The notes: generated from the letters alone by a model not told the origin. DNA of 64,000 nt from Pseudomonas oryzae (GCF_900104805.1 NZ_LT629751.1:2585001-2649000); one strand, 5' to 3'. Numbered from the stretch's first letter, positions 18,942 through 28,097 are shown. Numbers and translations are program-made.

Positions 18942-19799
18942 ATGTCCCGCCTCGCCCTGTTCGCCCGCTCGCTCGGTCTGCTGCTGGTTCTGCTGATGCT
19001 GGCGGCCTGCAGTCGCCTGGAACTGGCCTATCGCAACCTCGACCGCCTGATCGAGTGGAAGCTGGACGACTACCTGAGCCTCGATGCCGCGCAGAGCGAC
19101 TGGCTGGAGGCACGTCTCGACGCGCACCTGGCCTGGCACTGCCGCCACGAGTTGCCGCGCTATCTCGACTGGCTCGATCGCCAGCGGCCGCTGCTGGCCG
19201 CCAGCCCTGCCCCCGAGCAGCTGGAAGGGCCGCTCGCGCAGACGCGCCAGCTGCTGCAGCCGACCCTGCTCCAGGTCGCCCCGGATGCCGCCCGCCTGCT
19301 GGCCGGGCTGAGCAAGGCGCAGATCGACGAGCTGGAGGGCAACCTGGCCACGGAGCAGCGCAAGCTGCGCGAGCGCTATCTCGGCGGCAGCCGCGAGAAG
19401 CGCCTGGCGGAGCGGATGGAACGCGCCGAGACGCGCCTGGAGTTCTGGCTGGGACCGCTGTATCCACAGCAGCGCGCCTACCTGCGCTTCTGGGCCAGCC
19501 GCCAGGAGGCCAACGTGCGGCCCTGGCTGGACTTCCGCGAGCGCTGGCAGGCCCACCTGCTGGCCGAGCTGCGCCAGTCGCCGCCGGCAGAGCGCGCCGC
19601 GCGCCTGCAGCCGCTGTTCGGCGAGCCCGAACGCTACTGGGGCGCGGACTACCGCAGGACGCTCGAGCACACCCAACAGATCCTCGCCGAGCTGCTCAGC
19701 GAGCTGTGGGCCAGCGCCACGCCCGCGCAGCGCGCGCACCTCATGCAGAGGCTGGACCACCTGCACGAGGACCTGGCCGGCCTGCCCTGCGCGGGCTGA
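18942..19799 (+). CDS. DUF6279-type lipoprotein
   Basis: A 285-residue predicted outer-membrane lipoprotein. The signal peptide ends in the lipobox LAAC (about residues 19-22). The mature part is helical and Arg/Leu-rich, opening with YRNLDRLIEWKLDDYLSLD, the hallmark start of the DUF6279 family. No function is known. It is convergent with ung, leaving a 2-base gap. Confidence 0.8.
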   Translation: MSRLALFARSLGLLLVLLMLAACSRLELAYRNLDRLIEWKLDDYLSLDAAQSDWLEARLDAHLAWHCRHELPRYLDWLDRQRPLLAASPAPEQLEGPLAQTRQLLQPTLLQVAPDAARLLAGLSKAQIDELEGNLATEQRKLRERYLGGSREKRLAERMERAETRLEFWLGPLYPQQRAYLRFWASRQEANVRPWLDFRERWQAHLLAELRQSPPAERAARLQPLFGEPERYWGADYRRTLEHTQQILAELLSELWASATPAQRAHLMQRLDHLHEDLAGLPCAG

Positions 19800-19801
19800 A
19801 C

Positions 19802-20497
19802 TCAGAGCGCCGGCAGACGCCAGTCGATGGGCGCCAGGCCGTGCTGCTCGAGGAACTTGTTGGTGCGACCGAAGTGGCCGTTGCCGATGAAGCCACGGTG
19901 CGCGGACAGCGGCGAGGGGTGCGGCGAGCGCAGGATCAGGTGCTTGGTCGGGTCGATCAGACGCTCCTTGCTCTGCGCGTGGGCGCCCCACAGCAGGAAC
20001 ACCAGATGCGGCCGCTCGCGGCTGACCACCTCGATCACCCGGTCGGTGAACGGCTGCCAGCCGGCAGCCGCGTGCGAGCCGGCCTTGCCCTGCTCGACGG
20101 TCAGCGAGGTGTTGAGCAGCAGCACGCCCTGCTCCGCCCAGTGCTGCAGGCAGCCGTGGTTGGGCGGGTCGATGTTCAGGTCGCGCTTGAGCTCCTTGAA
20201 GATGTTCTGCAGCGACGGCGGCACCGGCACGCCGGGCTGCACCGAGAAGCACAGCCCGTGGGCCTGGCCCGGGCCGTGGTAGGGGTCCTGGCCGATGATC
20301 ACCACCTTGACCTGCGCCAGCGGCGTGGAGTCGAGCGCGTTGAAGATCAGCCCGCCTGGCGGAAAGATCTGCTTGCCGGCCGCCTTCTCGCTGCGCAGGA
20401 ACTCGCCGAGCGCCTGCATGTAGGGCTTGTCGAACTCCTCGTGCAAGGCCGCCTTCCAGCCCGGTTCGAGTTTGATGCGATCCTGCGCGGCGCTCAT
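19802..20497 (-). CDS. ung: Uracil-DNA glycosylase
   Basis: Ung removes uracil from DNA. The 231-residue protein has the catalytic water-activating motif GQDPYHG (about 62-68), the [10 protein letters not shown] segment and the DNA-intercalation motif [11 protein letters not shown] (about 185-195). The ATG at 20497 follows a GAGGGGG site; an upstream in-frame start is less well placed. Confidence 0.97.
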   Translation of the reverse strand: MSAAQDRIKLEPGWKAALHEEFDKPYMQALGEFLRSEKAAGKQIFPPGGLIFNALDSTPLAQVKVVIIGQDPYHGPGQAHGLCFSVQPGVPVPPSLQNIFKELKRDLNIDPPNHGCLQHWAEQGVLLLNTSLTVEQGKAGSHAAAGWQPFTDRVIEVVSRERPHLVFLLWGAHAQSKERLIDPTKHLILRSPHPSPLSAHRGFIGNGHFGRTNKFLEQHGLAPIDWRLPAL

Positions 20498-20693
20498 GCG
20501 GCCCCCTCTATGCAAAACAAAGCGGCACCCTAGAGAGGGCTCCCCGGCAAGTCAAGGCGCGACCAAGGATGTGGGTAGCAGGCCGGGAGAAGCGCTACCC
20601 AAGTCGCCCTCCTCCCCCCGCAAAAGCGCATGGGCGCCCCGGAAGTGCGGGCGTACAAAGCCTGCTTCCCCCCAGTCACAAGGAAAGGTGTCC

Positions 20694-21932
20694 ATGCGTC
20701 GACTCGCCTGCCTGAGCCTGCTGCTCGCAACCTTCGCCATCCACGCCGCACCGGCCGGCAATCCGCTGAAGATCGGCCTCAACTACCCGCGCACCGGCAA
20801 CGACAAGGCCGAGGGGCTGGAGCAGATGCGCGGCGCCCTGCTGGCGGTGGAGCAGATCAACGCCGCCGGCGGCGTGCTCGGCCGGCCACTGCAGCTGGAG
20901 ACCGCCAACAGCGCCTCGCGGACGGAAACCGCGGTGAAGAACGTCGACCGCCTGCAGGCCAGGGGGGTGGCCATGGTCTTCGGCGGCGCCACCAGCGAGG
21001 AGGTGATCGCCGCCAGCCAGCGCGCCCGCGAGCACGGCCTGCTGTACTTCGCCACCCTGGCCTACGCCAACGAGGTGACCGGTCAGCACGGCCACCGCTA
21101 CCTGTTCCGCGAGTCCGGCAGCGCGCGGATGAGCGCCCGGGTGCTCGGCGAGTACCTGGCCATCCACCAGCCGCGCCGGCGCTACTTCCACATCACCCGC
21201 GACGACGCCTGGGGACGCAGCATGGAAAGCGCGCTGCGCGAAAGCACCTCCAGCCAGGACAAGGCGCGTCACGGCCGGCGCAGCCTGGCCGCCAGCGGCG
21301 CGCGCCTGGCCGACATGCGCAGCGCGCTGGAGGCGGCGGCCAAGAGCCAGGCGGACGTGCTGGTGCTCAACCTGCTCGGCAACGACCTGGTGCAGATCAT
21401 GAGCCTGGTCGACCAGCTGGGCCTCAACCGCCGCCTGCAGATCATCGTCCCGCACCTGACCAAGCCGCTGGTCGAGCAGATCGGCCCGTCGATCATGACC
21501 GGGGTGATCGGCACCGAGACCTGGACCTGGCGGAGCCCGCAGATGGAGAAGAGCGCCGCCGGCGACGACTTCGTCCGCGAGTTCATCGCCGACAACCAGG
21601 AATATCCGGGCAGTACCGCCGCCTCCACCTACGCCATCGTCCGCCAGTGGGCCGATGCGGTGGCGCGCGCCGGCAGCAGCGACAGCGAGGCGGTGATCCG
21701 CGCGCTCGAAGGCCACCGCTACCAGTTGCTCAAGGGCCCCCAGGAGTGGCGCGCCTTCGACCACCAGAACGTGCAGGACATCTACGCCGTGCGCGTGCGC
21801 CCGCGCGAGGAGATCATGCGCGACCCGCTCAAGCAGGACTACTTCGAGGTCATCCACCGCATGCGCGGCGAGCAGGCCGCGGTGGCGCTGGACGACTGGG
21901 AACAGGAGCGCGACAGCCTGACCCTCGAGTGA
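20694..21932 (+). CDS. ABC-type branched-chain/amide substrate-binding protein, copy 1
   Basis: A 412-residue periplasmic binding protein of the Peripla_BP_6 type (LivJ/UrtA/AmiC fold). A signal peptide ends near IHAAPA, followed by IGLNYPRTGND and EQMRGALLAVEQINAAGGVLG, the fold's first helix and strand. No permease or ATPase genes lie nearby, so it is an orphan, possibly serving a distant transporter or a sensor. It is a clear paralogue of the next gene (shared motifs TETAVKNVDRL / PEKAVNNVERL and YQLLKGPQEWR). Confidence 0.85.
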   Translation: MRRLACLSLLLATFAIHAAPAGNPLKIGLNYPRTGNDKAEGLEQMRGALLAVEQINAAGGVLGRPLQLETANSASRTETAVKNVDRLQARGVAMVFGGATSEEVIAASQRAREHGLLYFATLAYANEVTGQHGHRYLFRESGSARMSARVLGEYLAIHQPRRRYFHITRDDAWGRSMESALRESTSSQDKARHGRRSLAASGARLADMRSALEAAAKSQADVLVLNLLGNDLVQIMSLVDQLGLNRRLQIIVPHLTKPLVEQIGPSIMTGVIGTETWTWRSPQMEKSAAGDDFVREFIADNQEYPGSTAASTYAIVRQWADAVARAGSSDSEAVIRALEGHRYQLLKGPQEWRAFDHQNVQDIYAVRVRPREEIMRDPLKQDYFEVIHRMRGEQAAVALDDWEQERDSLTLE

Positions 21933-21944
21933 ACGACCAGGACC

Positions 21945-21968
21945 GGGGCGCGGCCACGGCCGCGCCCC
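21945..21968 (+). terminator. GC-rich hairpin after the first binding-protein gene
   Basis: Ten-base arms GGGGCGCGGC and GCCGCGCCCC surround a 4-base loop 12 bases after the stop. No T tract follows, so termination or transcript-end stabilisation is possible but unproven. Confidence 0.45.
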
Positions 21969-21989
21969 GCACAGACACCCCGAAAGGTA

Positions 21990-22005
21990 TGTGAAACGGA
22001 TCACG
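21990..22005 (+). promoter_or_regulatory. Vfr/CRP-like operator upstream of the second binding protein
   Basis: TGTGA-AACGG-ATCACG reads as GTGA-N6-TCAC with a good left half-site (TGTGA). It is centred about 108 bases before the ATG at 22106. Fits the CRP/Vfr consensus TGTGA-N6-TCACA with one mismatch at the right end. Confidence 0.45.
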
Positions 22006-22105
22006 AAAGCCGGCAAGCCCTCGCTAGACCATGAGCTAATGCCCGTCAAGCCTCCCCCTCGCGTACAACACGCTCGGGCAAACATAACAACGACCAGGAG
22101 GCCCC

Positions 22106-23353
22106 ATGAAGCGTACTTTTACTGCTCTAGCCCTGTGGGCCGGACTGTGCACCACTGCCGCAGCTGCCGACCCCATCACTCTCGGGCTCAACTACCCGCG
22201 TACCGGCAGCTACAAGGAAGAAGGCCTCGCGCAGATGCGCGGCGCCCTGCTCGCCGTCGACGAGATCAACGCCCAGGGCGGCGTCCTCGGCCGACCGCTG
22301 CGCCTGATCAGCCGCGATACCGCCTCGCGCCCGGAAAAAGCCGTGAACAACGTCGAACGCCTGGTCAACGATGGCGCAGTCATGCTGTTCGGCGGCGCCT
22401 CCAGCGCCGTGGCGATCGCCGCCAGCAAACGGGCCAAGGAACTCGGCGTGCTGTACTTCGGCACCCTCACCTACTCCAACGACACCACCGGCAAGAACGG
22501 CCACCGCTACATGTTCCGCGAGTGCAACAGCGCGTGGATGAGCGCCCGCGTGCTCGGCCAGTACCTGGCCAAGACCATGCCGAACAAGCGCTACTTCTAC
22601 GTGACCGCGGACTACACCTGGGGCCACACCAGCGAGAGCTCGCTGCGCCAGACCACCGGCAGCACCGACACCCGCAGCAACCCGGGTCTCAAGGTACCCT
22701 TCCCCGGCGCACGCCTGGCCGACTATCGCGATGCGCTGACCCAGGCCGCCAGCAGCGATGCCGACGTGCTCGCCCTGGTGCTGTTCGGCGACGACCTGGT
22801 GCGCGCCATGCGCATCGCCGAGGACCTCGGCCTGACCAAGCGCATGCAGGTGGTCGCGCCCAACCTGACCCAGAGCATCGTCGAGCAGGCCGGCCCCGGC
22901 CTGATGGCTGGCGTGATCGGTACCGAGCCGTGGACCTGGCGCGTTCCGGAGCTGGAGAAGTCCGAGCCGGGCATGGCCTTCGTCAAGAACTACAGCGCCC
23001 GCTACGAGCTGATGCCGTCGAGCTCGGCCGCCTCGGCCTACAGCATCGTCCACCAGTGGGCCGACGCCGCCGAGCGCACCGGCAGCCTGGACAGCGAGAA
23101 GCTGATCAAGTCCCTGGAAGGCCACAAGTACCAGTTGCTCAAGGGGCCGCAGGAGTGGCGCAGCTTCGACCACCAGAACGTGCAGACCGTCTACGCGGTG
23201 AAGGTGAAGTCGCGTGACGAGATCATGAAGGACCGCTCCAAGCAGGACTACTTCGAGATCGTCGGCCGCCTCGACGGCCCCCTCGCCGCGCCGACCCTGG
23301 ACGAGTGGAAGCAGGAACGCACCGCCGCCGGCCAGCCGCCGCAACTGCAGTAA
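22106..23353 (+). CDS. ABC-type branched-chain/amide substrate-binding protein, copy 2
   Basis: A 415-residue paralogue of the preceding gene with signal peptide (cleavage near AAAADP) and the same fold markers: LGLNYPRTGSYKEEG, AQMRGALLAVDEINAQGG and YQLLKGPQEWR. A strong AGGAGG-like ribosome site precedes the ATG. A CRP/Vfr-like site upstream and the absence of a permease operon suggest independent regulation. Substrate unknown; amide, urea or branched-chain amino-acid type ligands are typical for the fold. Confidence 0.85.
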   Translation: MKRTFTALALWAGLCTTAAAADPITLGLNYPRTGSYKEEGLAQMRGALLAVDEINAQGGVLGRPLRLISRDTASRPEKAVNNVERLVNDGAVMLFGGASSAVAIAASKRAKELGVLYFGTLTYSNDTTGKNGHRYMFRECNSAWMSARVLGQYLAKTMPNKRYFYVTADYTWGHTSESSLRQTTGSTDTRSNPGLKVPFPGARLADYRDALTQAASSDADVLALVLFGDDLVRAMRIAEDLGLTKRMQVVAPNLTQSIVEQAGPGLMAGVIGTEPWTWRVPELEKSEPGMAFVKNYSARYELMPSSSAASAYSIVHQWADAAERTGSLDSEKLIKSLEGHKYQLLKGPQEWRSFDHQNVQTVYAVKVKSRDEIMKDRSKQDYFEIVGRLDGPLAAPTLDEWKQERTAAGQPPQLQ

Positions 23354-23552
23354 TCCCCTCCCCCTCCCGGGCGGGGCTGGACAAGCCCCGCCCGGGACGG
23401 CTAAAAGAAGTTCATCCCGGCGGCTCGCGGCACCGGTCGCACGAGCGGACGCGAGCCCCACTGACGTACCAGACTGAGCATCCGCCTGCCGGGTGGGCGC
23501 GGCTGGAGACTCCGGCAGAACGCGGCCACCCGCCCGAAGCCCGAGGACCGTC

Positions 23553-24371
23553 ATGAGCAACGCCGTCGAACCCTACAAGTCCGCCCCCTTCGACCTCACC
23601 CACAAGCTGACCGTCGAGAAGCACGGTCACACCGCGCTGGTCACCATCAACAATCCGCCGGCCAACACCTGGGACCGCGACTCGCTGATCGGCCTGCGCC
23701 TGCTGGTCGAGCACCTCAACCGCGACGACGACATCTACGCCCTGGTGATCACCGGCCAGGGCAGCAAGTTCTTCAGCGCCGGTGCCGATCTCAAGCTGTT
23801 CGCCGACGGCGACAAGGCCCGCGCGCGCAGCATGGCGCGCCTGTTCGGCGAAGCCTTCGAGGCCCTGCGCGACTTCCGCGGGGTGAGCATCGCCGCCATC
23901 AACGGCTACGCCATGGGCGGCGGCCTGGAGTGTGCGCTGGCCTGCGACATCCGCATCGCCGAACGACACGCCCTGCTGGCCCTGCCGGAAGCCGGCGTCG
24001 GCCTGCTGCCCTGCGCCGGCGGCACCCAGCACCTGCCCTGGCTGGTCGGCGAAGGCTGGGCCAAGCGCATGATCCTCTGCGGCGAGCGGGTCGACGCCGA
24101 GACCGCGCTGCGCATCGGCCTGGTCGAACAGGTGGTCGACAGCGACGAGGCGCGCGGCCACGCCCTGCTGCTCGCCGCGCGGGTCGGCCGGCAGAGTCCG
24201 GTGGCGGTGCGCGCGATCAAGCCGCTGATCCAGGGCGCCCGCCAGCGCGGCCCGAGCAGCTGGCTGGCCGAGGAGCGCGAGCGCTTCGTCGACCTGTTCG
24301 ATGCCGAGGATACCCGCGAGGGCGTCAATGCCTTCCTGGAGAAGCGCGACCCGCAGTGGCGCAACCGCTGA
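23553..24371 (+). CDS. Enoyl-CoA hydratase/isomerase family protein
   Basis: A 272-residue crotonase-fold enzyme. The oxyanion-hole motif GADLKLF is near residues 76-82, and the second oxyanion segment is NGYAMGGGLECALACD near 115-130. Glu in PEAGVGLLPCAGGT (about 147) fits a hydratase. It is followed at 28 bases by a second crotonase-family gene. The pair suggests fatty-acid or branched-chain amino-acid oxidation; the precise substrate is not clear from sequence. Confidence 0.85.
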   Translation: MSNAVEPYKSAPFDLTHKLTVEKHGHTALVTINNPPANTWDRDSLIGLRLLVEHLNRDDDIYALVITGQGSKFFSAGADLKLFADGDKARARSMARLFGEAFEALRDFRGVSIAAINGYAMGGGLECALACDIRIAERHALLALPEAGVGLLPCAGGTQHLPWLVGEGWAKRMILCGERVDAETALRIGLVEQVVDSDEARGHALLLAARVGRQSPVAVRAIKPLIQGARQRGPSSWLAEERERFVDLFDAEDTREGVNAFLEKRDPQWRNR

Positions 24372-24399
24372 GGCGCCCCGGGCGCGCAGGAGAGCCGCA

Positions 24400-25512
24400 A
24401 TGCACGTGACCTTCGAAGAACGCCCCTGCCGCCACGGCTATCGCCTCGGCCTCGCCAGCCTGGACGCCGAGGCGAGTCTCAACGCCCTGTCGCTGCCGAT
24501 GATCGAGGCCCTCGCCCACCGCCTCGCGGCCTGGCAGGACGACCCCGGGATCGCCTGCGTGGTTCTGCGCGGCAACGGCACCCGGGCCTTCTGCGCCGGC
24601 GGCGACGTGCGCCAGCTGGCCGAAGCCTGTCGCGCCCGGCCCGGCGAAGTGCCGGCGCTGGCGCGGCGCTTCTTCGCCGACGAATACCGCCTGCTCCACC
24701 GCCTGCACCACTACCGCAAACCGCTGCTGTGCTGGGGCCATGGCTACGTGATGGGCGGCGGCCTAGGCCTGCTGCAGAGCGCCAACCAGCGCATCGTCAC
24801 CCCCTCCAGCCGCCTGGCCATGCCGGAAATCGGCATCGGCCTGTACCCGGATGTCGGCGCCAGCTGGTTCCTGGCGCGCCTGCCCGGCAGGCTCGGCCTG
24901 TTCGCCGGTCTCGGCGCCTGCCAGCTCAACGCCCGCGACGCCATCGATCTCGGCCTGGCCGACCGCTGCCTGCTCGACGAGCAGCAGCCCGCCCTGCTCC
25001 ACGGCCTGGCCCAGCTCAACTGGGCCGAACAGGCCGACAGCCAGCTGCACAGCCTGCTGCAGGCGCTGGAGAACGAAGCCCTGCCCCAATTGCCCGCTGC
25101 CCAGTTGCTGCCCCGACGCGAGCGCATCGACCGCCTGCTCGACGTCGCCGACCTGCCGGCGGCCTGGCACTCACTGAGCGCGCTGGCGAACGACAGCGAC
25201 CCGCTGCTGGCCCGCGCCGCCGCCACCCTGCGCGGCGGCTGCCCGGTCACCGCCCATCTGCTCTGGGAACAGCTGCAGCGCGCGCGACGGCTGTCGCTGG
25301 CCGATGTGCTGCGCATGGAGTACGCCATGAGCCTGAACTGTTGCCGCCACCCCGAGTTCGCCGAAGGGGTGCGCGCTCGCCTGATCGACAAGGACAATCA
25401 GCCGCGCTGGCACTGGCCGGACGTGGCAACGCTTCCTGCCGCGCTGATCGAGGCCCACTTCGCACCGACCTGGGAGGGCGAACACCCGCTGGCGGATCTC
25501 GCCGAACGCTGA
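24400..25512 (+). CDS. 3-hydroxyisobutyryl-CoA hydrolase-like crotonase
   Basis: A 370-residue crotonase with the long C-terminal extension (ECH_2 type) seen in 3-hydroxyisobutyryl-CoA hydrolases. Motifs: FCAGGDVRQL (about 65-74), HGYVMGGGLGLLQSAN (about 114-129), and MPEIGIGLYPDVGASWFL (about 140-157). In valine degradation such enzymes release 3-hydroxyisobutyrate from its CoA ester; some family members remain hydratases. AGGAG precedes the ATG and the gene is probably co-transcribed with the preceding crotonase. Confidence 0.8.
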   Translation: MHVTFEERPCRHGYRLGLASLDAEASLNALSLPMIEALAHRLAAWQDDPGIACVVLRGNGTRAFCAGGDVRQLAEACRARPGEVPALARRFFADEYRLLHRLHHYRKPLLCWGHGYVMGGGLGLLQSANQRIVTPSSRLAMPEIGIGLYPDVGASWFLARLPGRLGLFAGLGACQLNARDAIDLGLADRCLLDEQQPALLHGLAQLNWAEQADSQLHSLLQALENEALPQLPAAQLLPRRERIDRLLDVADLPAAWHSLSALANDSDPLLARAAATLRGGCPVTAHLLWEQLQRARRLSLADVLRMEYAMSLNCCRHPEFAEGVRARLIDKDNQPRWHWPDVATLPAALIEAHFAPTWEGEHPLADLAER

Positions 25513-25533
25513 TTCCGCTGCACCCGGAATGCA

Positions 25534-25559
25534 CAACGGGGCGCCATGGCGCCCCGTTG
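25534..25559. terminator. Bidirectional terminator-like palindrome
   Basis: A perfect 26-base palindrome with arms CAACGGGGCGCCA lies between the convergent crotonase and lipoprotein genes. It has no unpaired loop bases beyond the centre and no long T tract. Confidence 0.6.
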
Positions 25560-25578
25560 CATGCTGCCGACGACCCGC

Positions 25579-25737
25579 TCAGCAATTGCCCTTCTTGGCC
25601 TGGCCCGGCGGGCAGAAGCCGCCGTGGGTATGGTGCCCGCCGCCGACATCGATATACACATCTTCGCCCGGCACATGCACGCTGCAACCCGCCAGCGCGA
25701 TGACCAGCCCAAACAACATCATGGAAAGCCAGCGCAT
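25579..25737 (-). CDS. Small lipoprotein, unknown function
   Basis: A 52-residue predicted lipoprotein: MRWLSMMLFGLVIALAGC gives a signal peptide with lipobox ALAGC, cysteine at residue 18. The mature peptide is only about 35 residues and contains GGGHHTHGGF and a C-terminal KKGNC. The His-Gly stretch could bind metal, but that is speculation. A GAGAGG site precedes the ATG. No family is recognised. Confidence 0.65.
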   Translation of the reverse strand: MRWLSMMLFGLVIALAGCSVHVPGEDVYIDVGGGHHTHGGFCPPGQAKKGNC

Positions 25738-25876
25738 GGTCAGCCTCTCGAACCCGTTGATCGCAATGAATTGGACCTGCGCTGTCCAGCTTTGTTGCAG
25801 CATCGGGTAGCATGGCGCCGCCACGGGCCACCCGCACCCGGCACGTTGCCCTGCCCCCACGCCACGAGCCCCCGCC

Positions 25877-26569
25877 ATGCGCCTGGACCGCTTCCTCAGC
25901 AAACGCCCCGAGTTCAACCGCCAGCAGGTCCGCCAGCTGCTGCTCGCCGGGCAGGTGCAGGTCGACGGCCGGCCCGAGCGCGACGGCCTGCGCGAGATCA
26001 ACGGCTTCCACCGCATCGAGCTGGACGGCCAACTGCTGCAGGCCGGACAAGCGGCCCGCTACCTGATGCTGCACAAGCCCGCCGGAGTGGTCAGCGCCAC
26101 CCGCGACCCGCAGCACCGGACCGTGCTCGACCTGCTGCCGGCGGCCGAACGCGCGGACCTGCACATCGCCGGACGCCTGGACGGCAACACCACCGGCCTG
26201 CTCCTGCTGACCAACGACGGCCAGTGGTCGCGCCGCCTGACCCTGCCGGCCAGCAAGCTGCCCAAGGTCTACCGGGTGGAAACCGCCGAGCCCATCGGCG
26301 CCGAGTACGTCGAGACCTTCGCCCGCGGCATCTACTTCGCCTTCGAGGACCTCGTCACCCTGCCGGCGCAGCTGGAACTGCTCGACAGCCACAGCGCCCG
26401 CCTGACCCTGGTCGAGGGCCGCTACCACCAGGTCAAGCGCATGTTCGGCCACTTCCGCAACCGGGTGACCCGCCTGCACCGCGAGAGCATCGGGCCGATC
26501 CGGCTCGACCCGGCCCTGCGCCCCGGCGAGTACCGCCCGCTCACCCCGGCGGAGATCGCCTGCGCCTGA
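25877..26569 (+). CDS. rsuA: 16S rRNA pseudouridine synthase RsuA-type
   Basis: A 230-residue pseudouridine synthase. An S4 RNA-binding domain occupies residues 1-55 (MRLDRFLSKR, FNRQQVRQLLLAGQVQVDG). The catalytic motif GRLDGNTTGLLLLTNDG lies at about 98-114 with the nucleophilic Asp101. The C-terminal EGRYHQVKRMFGH is typical. RsuA modifies U516 of 16S rRNA; a different rRNA target within the same family cannot be excluded. Confidence 0.88.
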   Translation: MRLDRFLSKRPEFNRQQVRQLLLAGQVQVDGRPERDGLREINGFHRIELDGQLLQAGQAARYLMLHKPAGVVSATRDPQHRTVLDLLPAAERADLHIAGRLDGNTTGLLLLTNDGQWSRRLTLPASKLPKVYRVETAEPIGAEYVETFARGIYFAFEDLVTLPAQLELLDSHSARLTLVEGRYHQVKRMFGHFRNRVTRLHRESIGPIRLDPALRPGEYRPLTPAEIACA

Positions 26570-26649
26570 GCCGGACATGGCTCAGATCGCTTCGGCATAA
26601 AACGCACTTCACCCGCGGCGCATCTTCTGGTAAAAAGACGGCCTGAAAA

Positions 26650-26723
26650 GCGGGCGTCGTATAATGGTAATACCCTAGCTTCCCAAGCTAGAGCCGTGGG
26701 TTCGATTCCCATCGCCCGCTCCA
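26650..26723 (+). tRNA. tRNA-Gly(CCC)
   Basis: A 74-base cloverleaf including an encoded CCA end. The acceptor stem pairs GCGGGCG with CGCCCGC, and the anticodon stem CTAGC/GCTAG encloses the loop TTCCCAA with anticodon CCC. The T arm is TGGG-TTCGATT-CCCA. It is followed at 11 bases by an excellent Rho-independent terminator, so it is a single-gene transcript. Confidence 0.97.
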
Positions 26724-26734
26724 GACTCCAAAGC

Positions 26735-26761
26735 AAAAGCCCCTGACATCAGGGGCTTTTT
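26735..26761 (+). terminator. Rho-independent terminator of tRNA-Gly
   Basis: AGCCCCTG and CAGGGGCT form an 8-bp stem with a 4-base loop, extended by A/T pairs, and followed by TTTTT. Confidence 0.92.
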
Positions 26762-26833
26762 CGTTTCTGCGGCACGCCTGGCGGGTTGCGCCGGCGACCG
26801 CTGCCGGCGCACTGCTCCCTCCGGCTTCCCCAT

Positions 26834-27586
26834 CTAGTGCGCGAGCCGTTCCCCGCCCTGCCCTTCCCCGGCGCCGAACACCTCGCCGAAGCTGCGCTGC
26901 AGGGCGTGGCGCTCGCTGCGCAGGACGATCTCCTCGAGGTCTTCCGGCGTCACGTCGACGAACTCGCCGAACTCCTCGAGCGCCCGCTGCAGATCGGCGG
27001 CGGTGATGCCGACCCACACGTCCGGGCGCGCCGGCTCCGGTGGCGCCGGTTCGGCCACTGGCGCCTTGGGATAGCGCACGCCGGTCAGGTTGTTGAACAG
27101 CAGCGCGCAGCCGAGCAGCGCACCGGCGCACAACAGCACCGGCGCCAGCGCGGCGAAGCCCATCCCGGCCAGCGTCGGATGCCCCTGCGCCAGACTCAGC
27201 GCCACCGCCGCAGCGGGCGGATGCAGGCAGCGCAGGGCGTACATCGCCAGCAGCGCCCCGCCCAGCGCCAGCAGCAGCGTGGCCAGCGCCGGCAGGTGCA
27301 GCAGGCCGACGACGATCGCCACCAGGGCGGCGCACAGGTAGCTGCCGAGGATCGACCAGGGCTGCGACAGCGCCCCCGAGGCCACCGCGAACAGCAGCAC
27401 CGCCGAGGCGCCGAGCGGTCCCAGCAGGCAGAGCGCCACCTCCTGGCCGAACAACAGACCGCACAGCAGCAGCGGCACCAGCGTGCCAAGCGCGGCGCCC
27501 AGGGCGGCACGCAGCCACTCCATGGGGCGGGTGTGCTGCACGGGCGGCAGGATGCGCGCGAGCAGACCGTCACGCCGGACAGACAT
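26834..27586 (-). CDS. HPP-family membrane protein lacking CBS domains
   Basis: A 250-residue protein with about five hydrophobic segments between residues 25 and 170 and the family signature LHPPAAAVALSLAQGHP (about 120-136). The soluble tail begins VWVGITAADLQRALEEFGEFVDVTPEDLEEI, as in HPP-CBS proteins, but stops before the CBS pair. HPP proteins are thought to be channels or transporters, with nitrite suggested for some. The start at 27586 follows GGAGGTGG; a longer reading has no ribosome site. It is divergent from the copper ATPase. Confidence 0.8.
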   Translation of the reverse strand: MSVRRDGLLARILPPVQHTRPMEWLRAALGAALGTLVPLLLCGLLFGQEVALCLLGPLGASAVLLFAVASGALSQPWSILGSYLCAALVAIVVGLLHLPALATLLLALGGALLAMYALRCLHPPAAAVALSLAQGHPTLAGMGFAALAPVLLCAGALLGCALLFNNLTGVRYPKAPVAEPAPPEPARPDVWVGITAADLQRALEEFGEFVDVTPEDLEEIVLRSERHALQRSFGEVFGAGEGQGGERLAH

Positions 27587-27971
27587 GGCCACCTCCGCCG
27601 CCGCAGGCCGGGCGGGGACCTCGCCGCCACGCCGGGGCAGCGGCGATCGGCCGCATTCGGCGCTTCGGTTCGGTGCGGAGGATGGGAATGCGCCGGCGCA
27701 GGCCGGCGCCATGGCGGGACACGCGGGTGTCCAGGCGATAGACAGTGATCATGGGCAGTTCCGCAAAGGGACAAAGGCAACCGGGTTCAGCTTCCCGCCG
27801 CGCTCGCCGCCGCGGCTTCCCTCTTGCTGGGGAATGCGCGCGCCGGCATCGCGGGGACGGCAGGACAGGCACCAGTCTGTCGCTCCGCCTGCATCGACTC
27901 AAATTCATAATGATGCTGCATGGGTGCAGTTTTTTTGATGGAAGCCGGTCGCCGTCTGAGGCCAGCGCCGC
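27587..27971. other. Gap between HPP gene and copper ATPase promoter
   Basis: No convincing gene. It contains one plus-strand terminator-like structure at 27916-27937: a 5-bp stem CTGCA/TGCAG with loop TGGG followed by eight T residues. No known plus-strand gene precedes it. Confidence 0.5.
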
Positions 27972-28002
27972 TTGACCTTGCCACCGTTGGAAGCTCTAAG
28001 GT
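27972..28002 (+). promoter_or_regulatory. CueR/MerR-type promoter of the copper ATPase
   Basis: TTGACC (27972-27977) and TAAGGT (27997-28002) are separated by 19 bases, the overlong spacer diagnostic of MerR-family promoters. An imperfect dyad GACCTTGCCA/TGGAAGCTC lies between them, resembling CueR operators. Predicted transcription starts about 27 bases before the ATG at 28036. No cueR gene is in the window. Confidence 0.75.
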
Positions 28003-28097
28003 GGCGACATGCCATTTCCGCACAGGGAACCCGCCATGCACAGTAGCGCCCCCCCCAGCCCGCCGGCACCGCCCCGCTGCACCTGAGCATCGACGGC

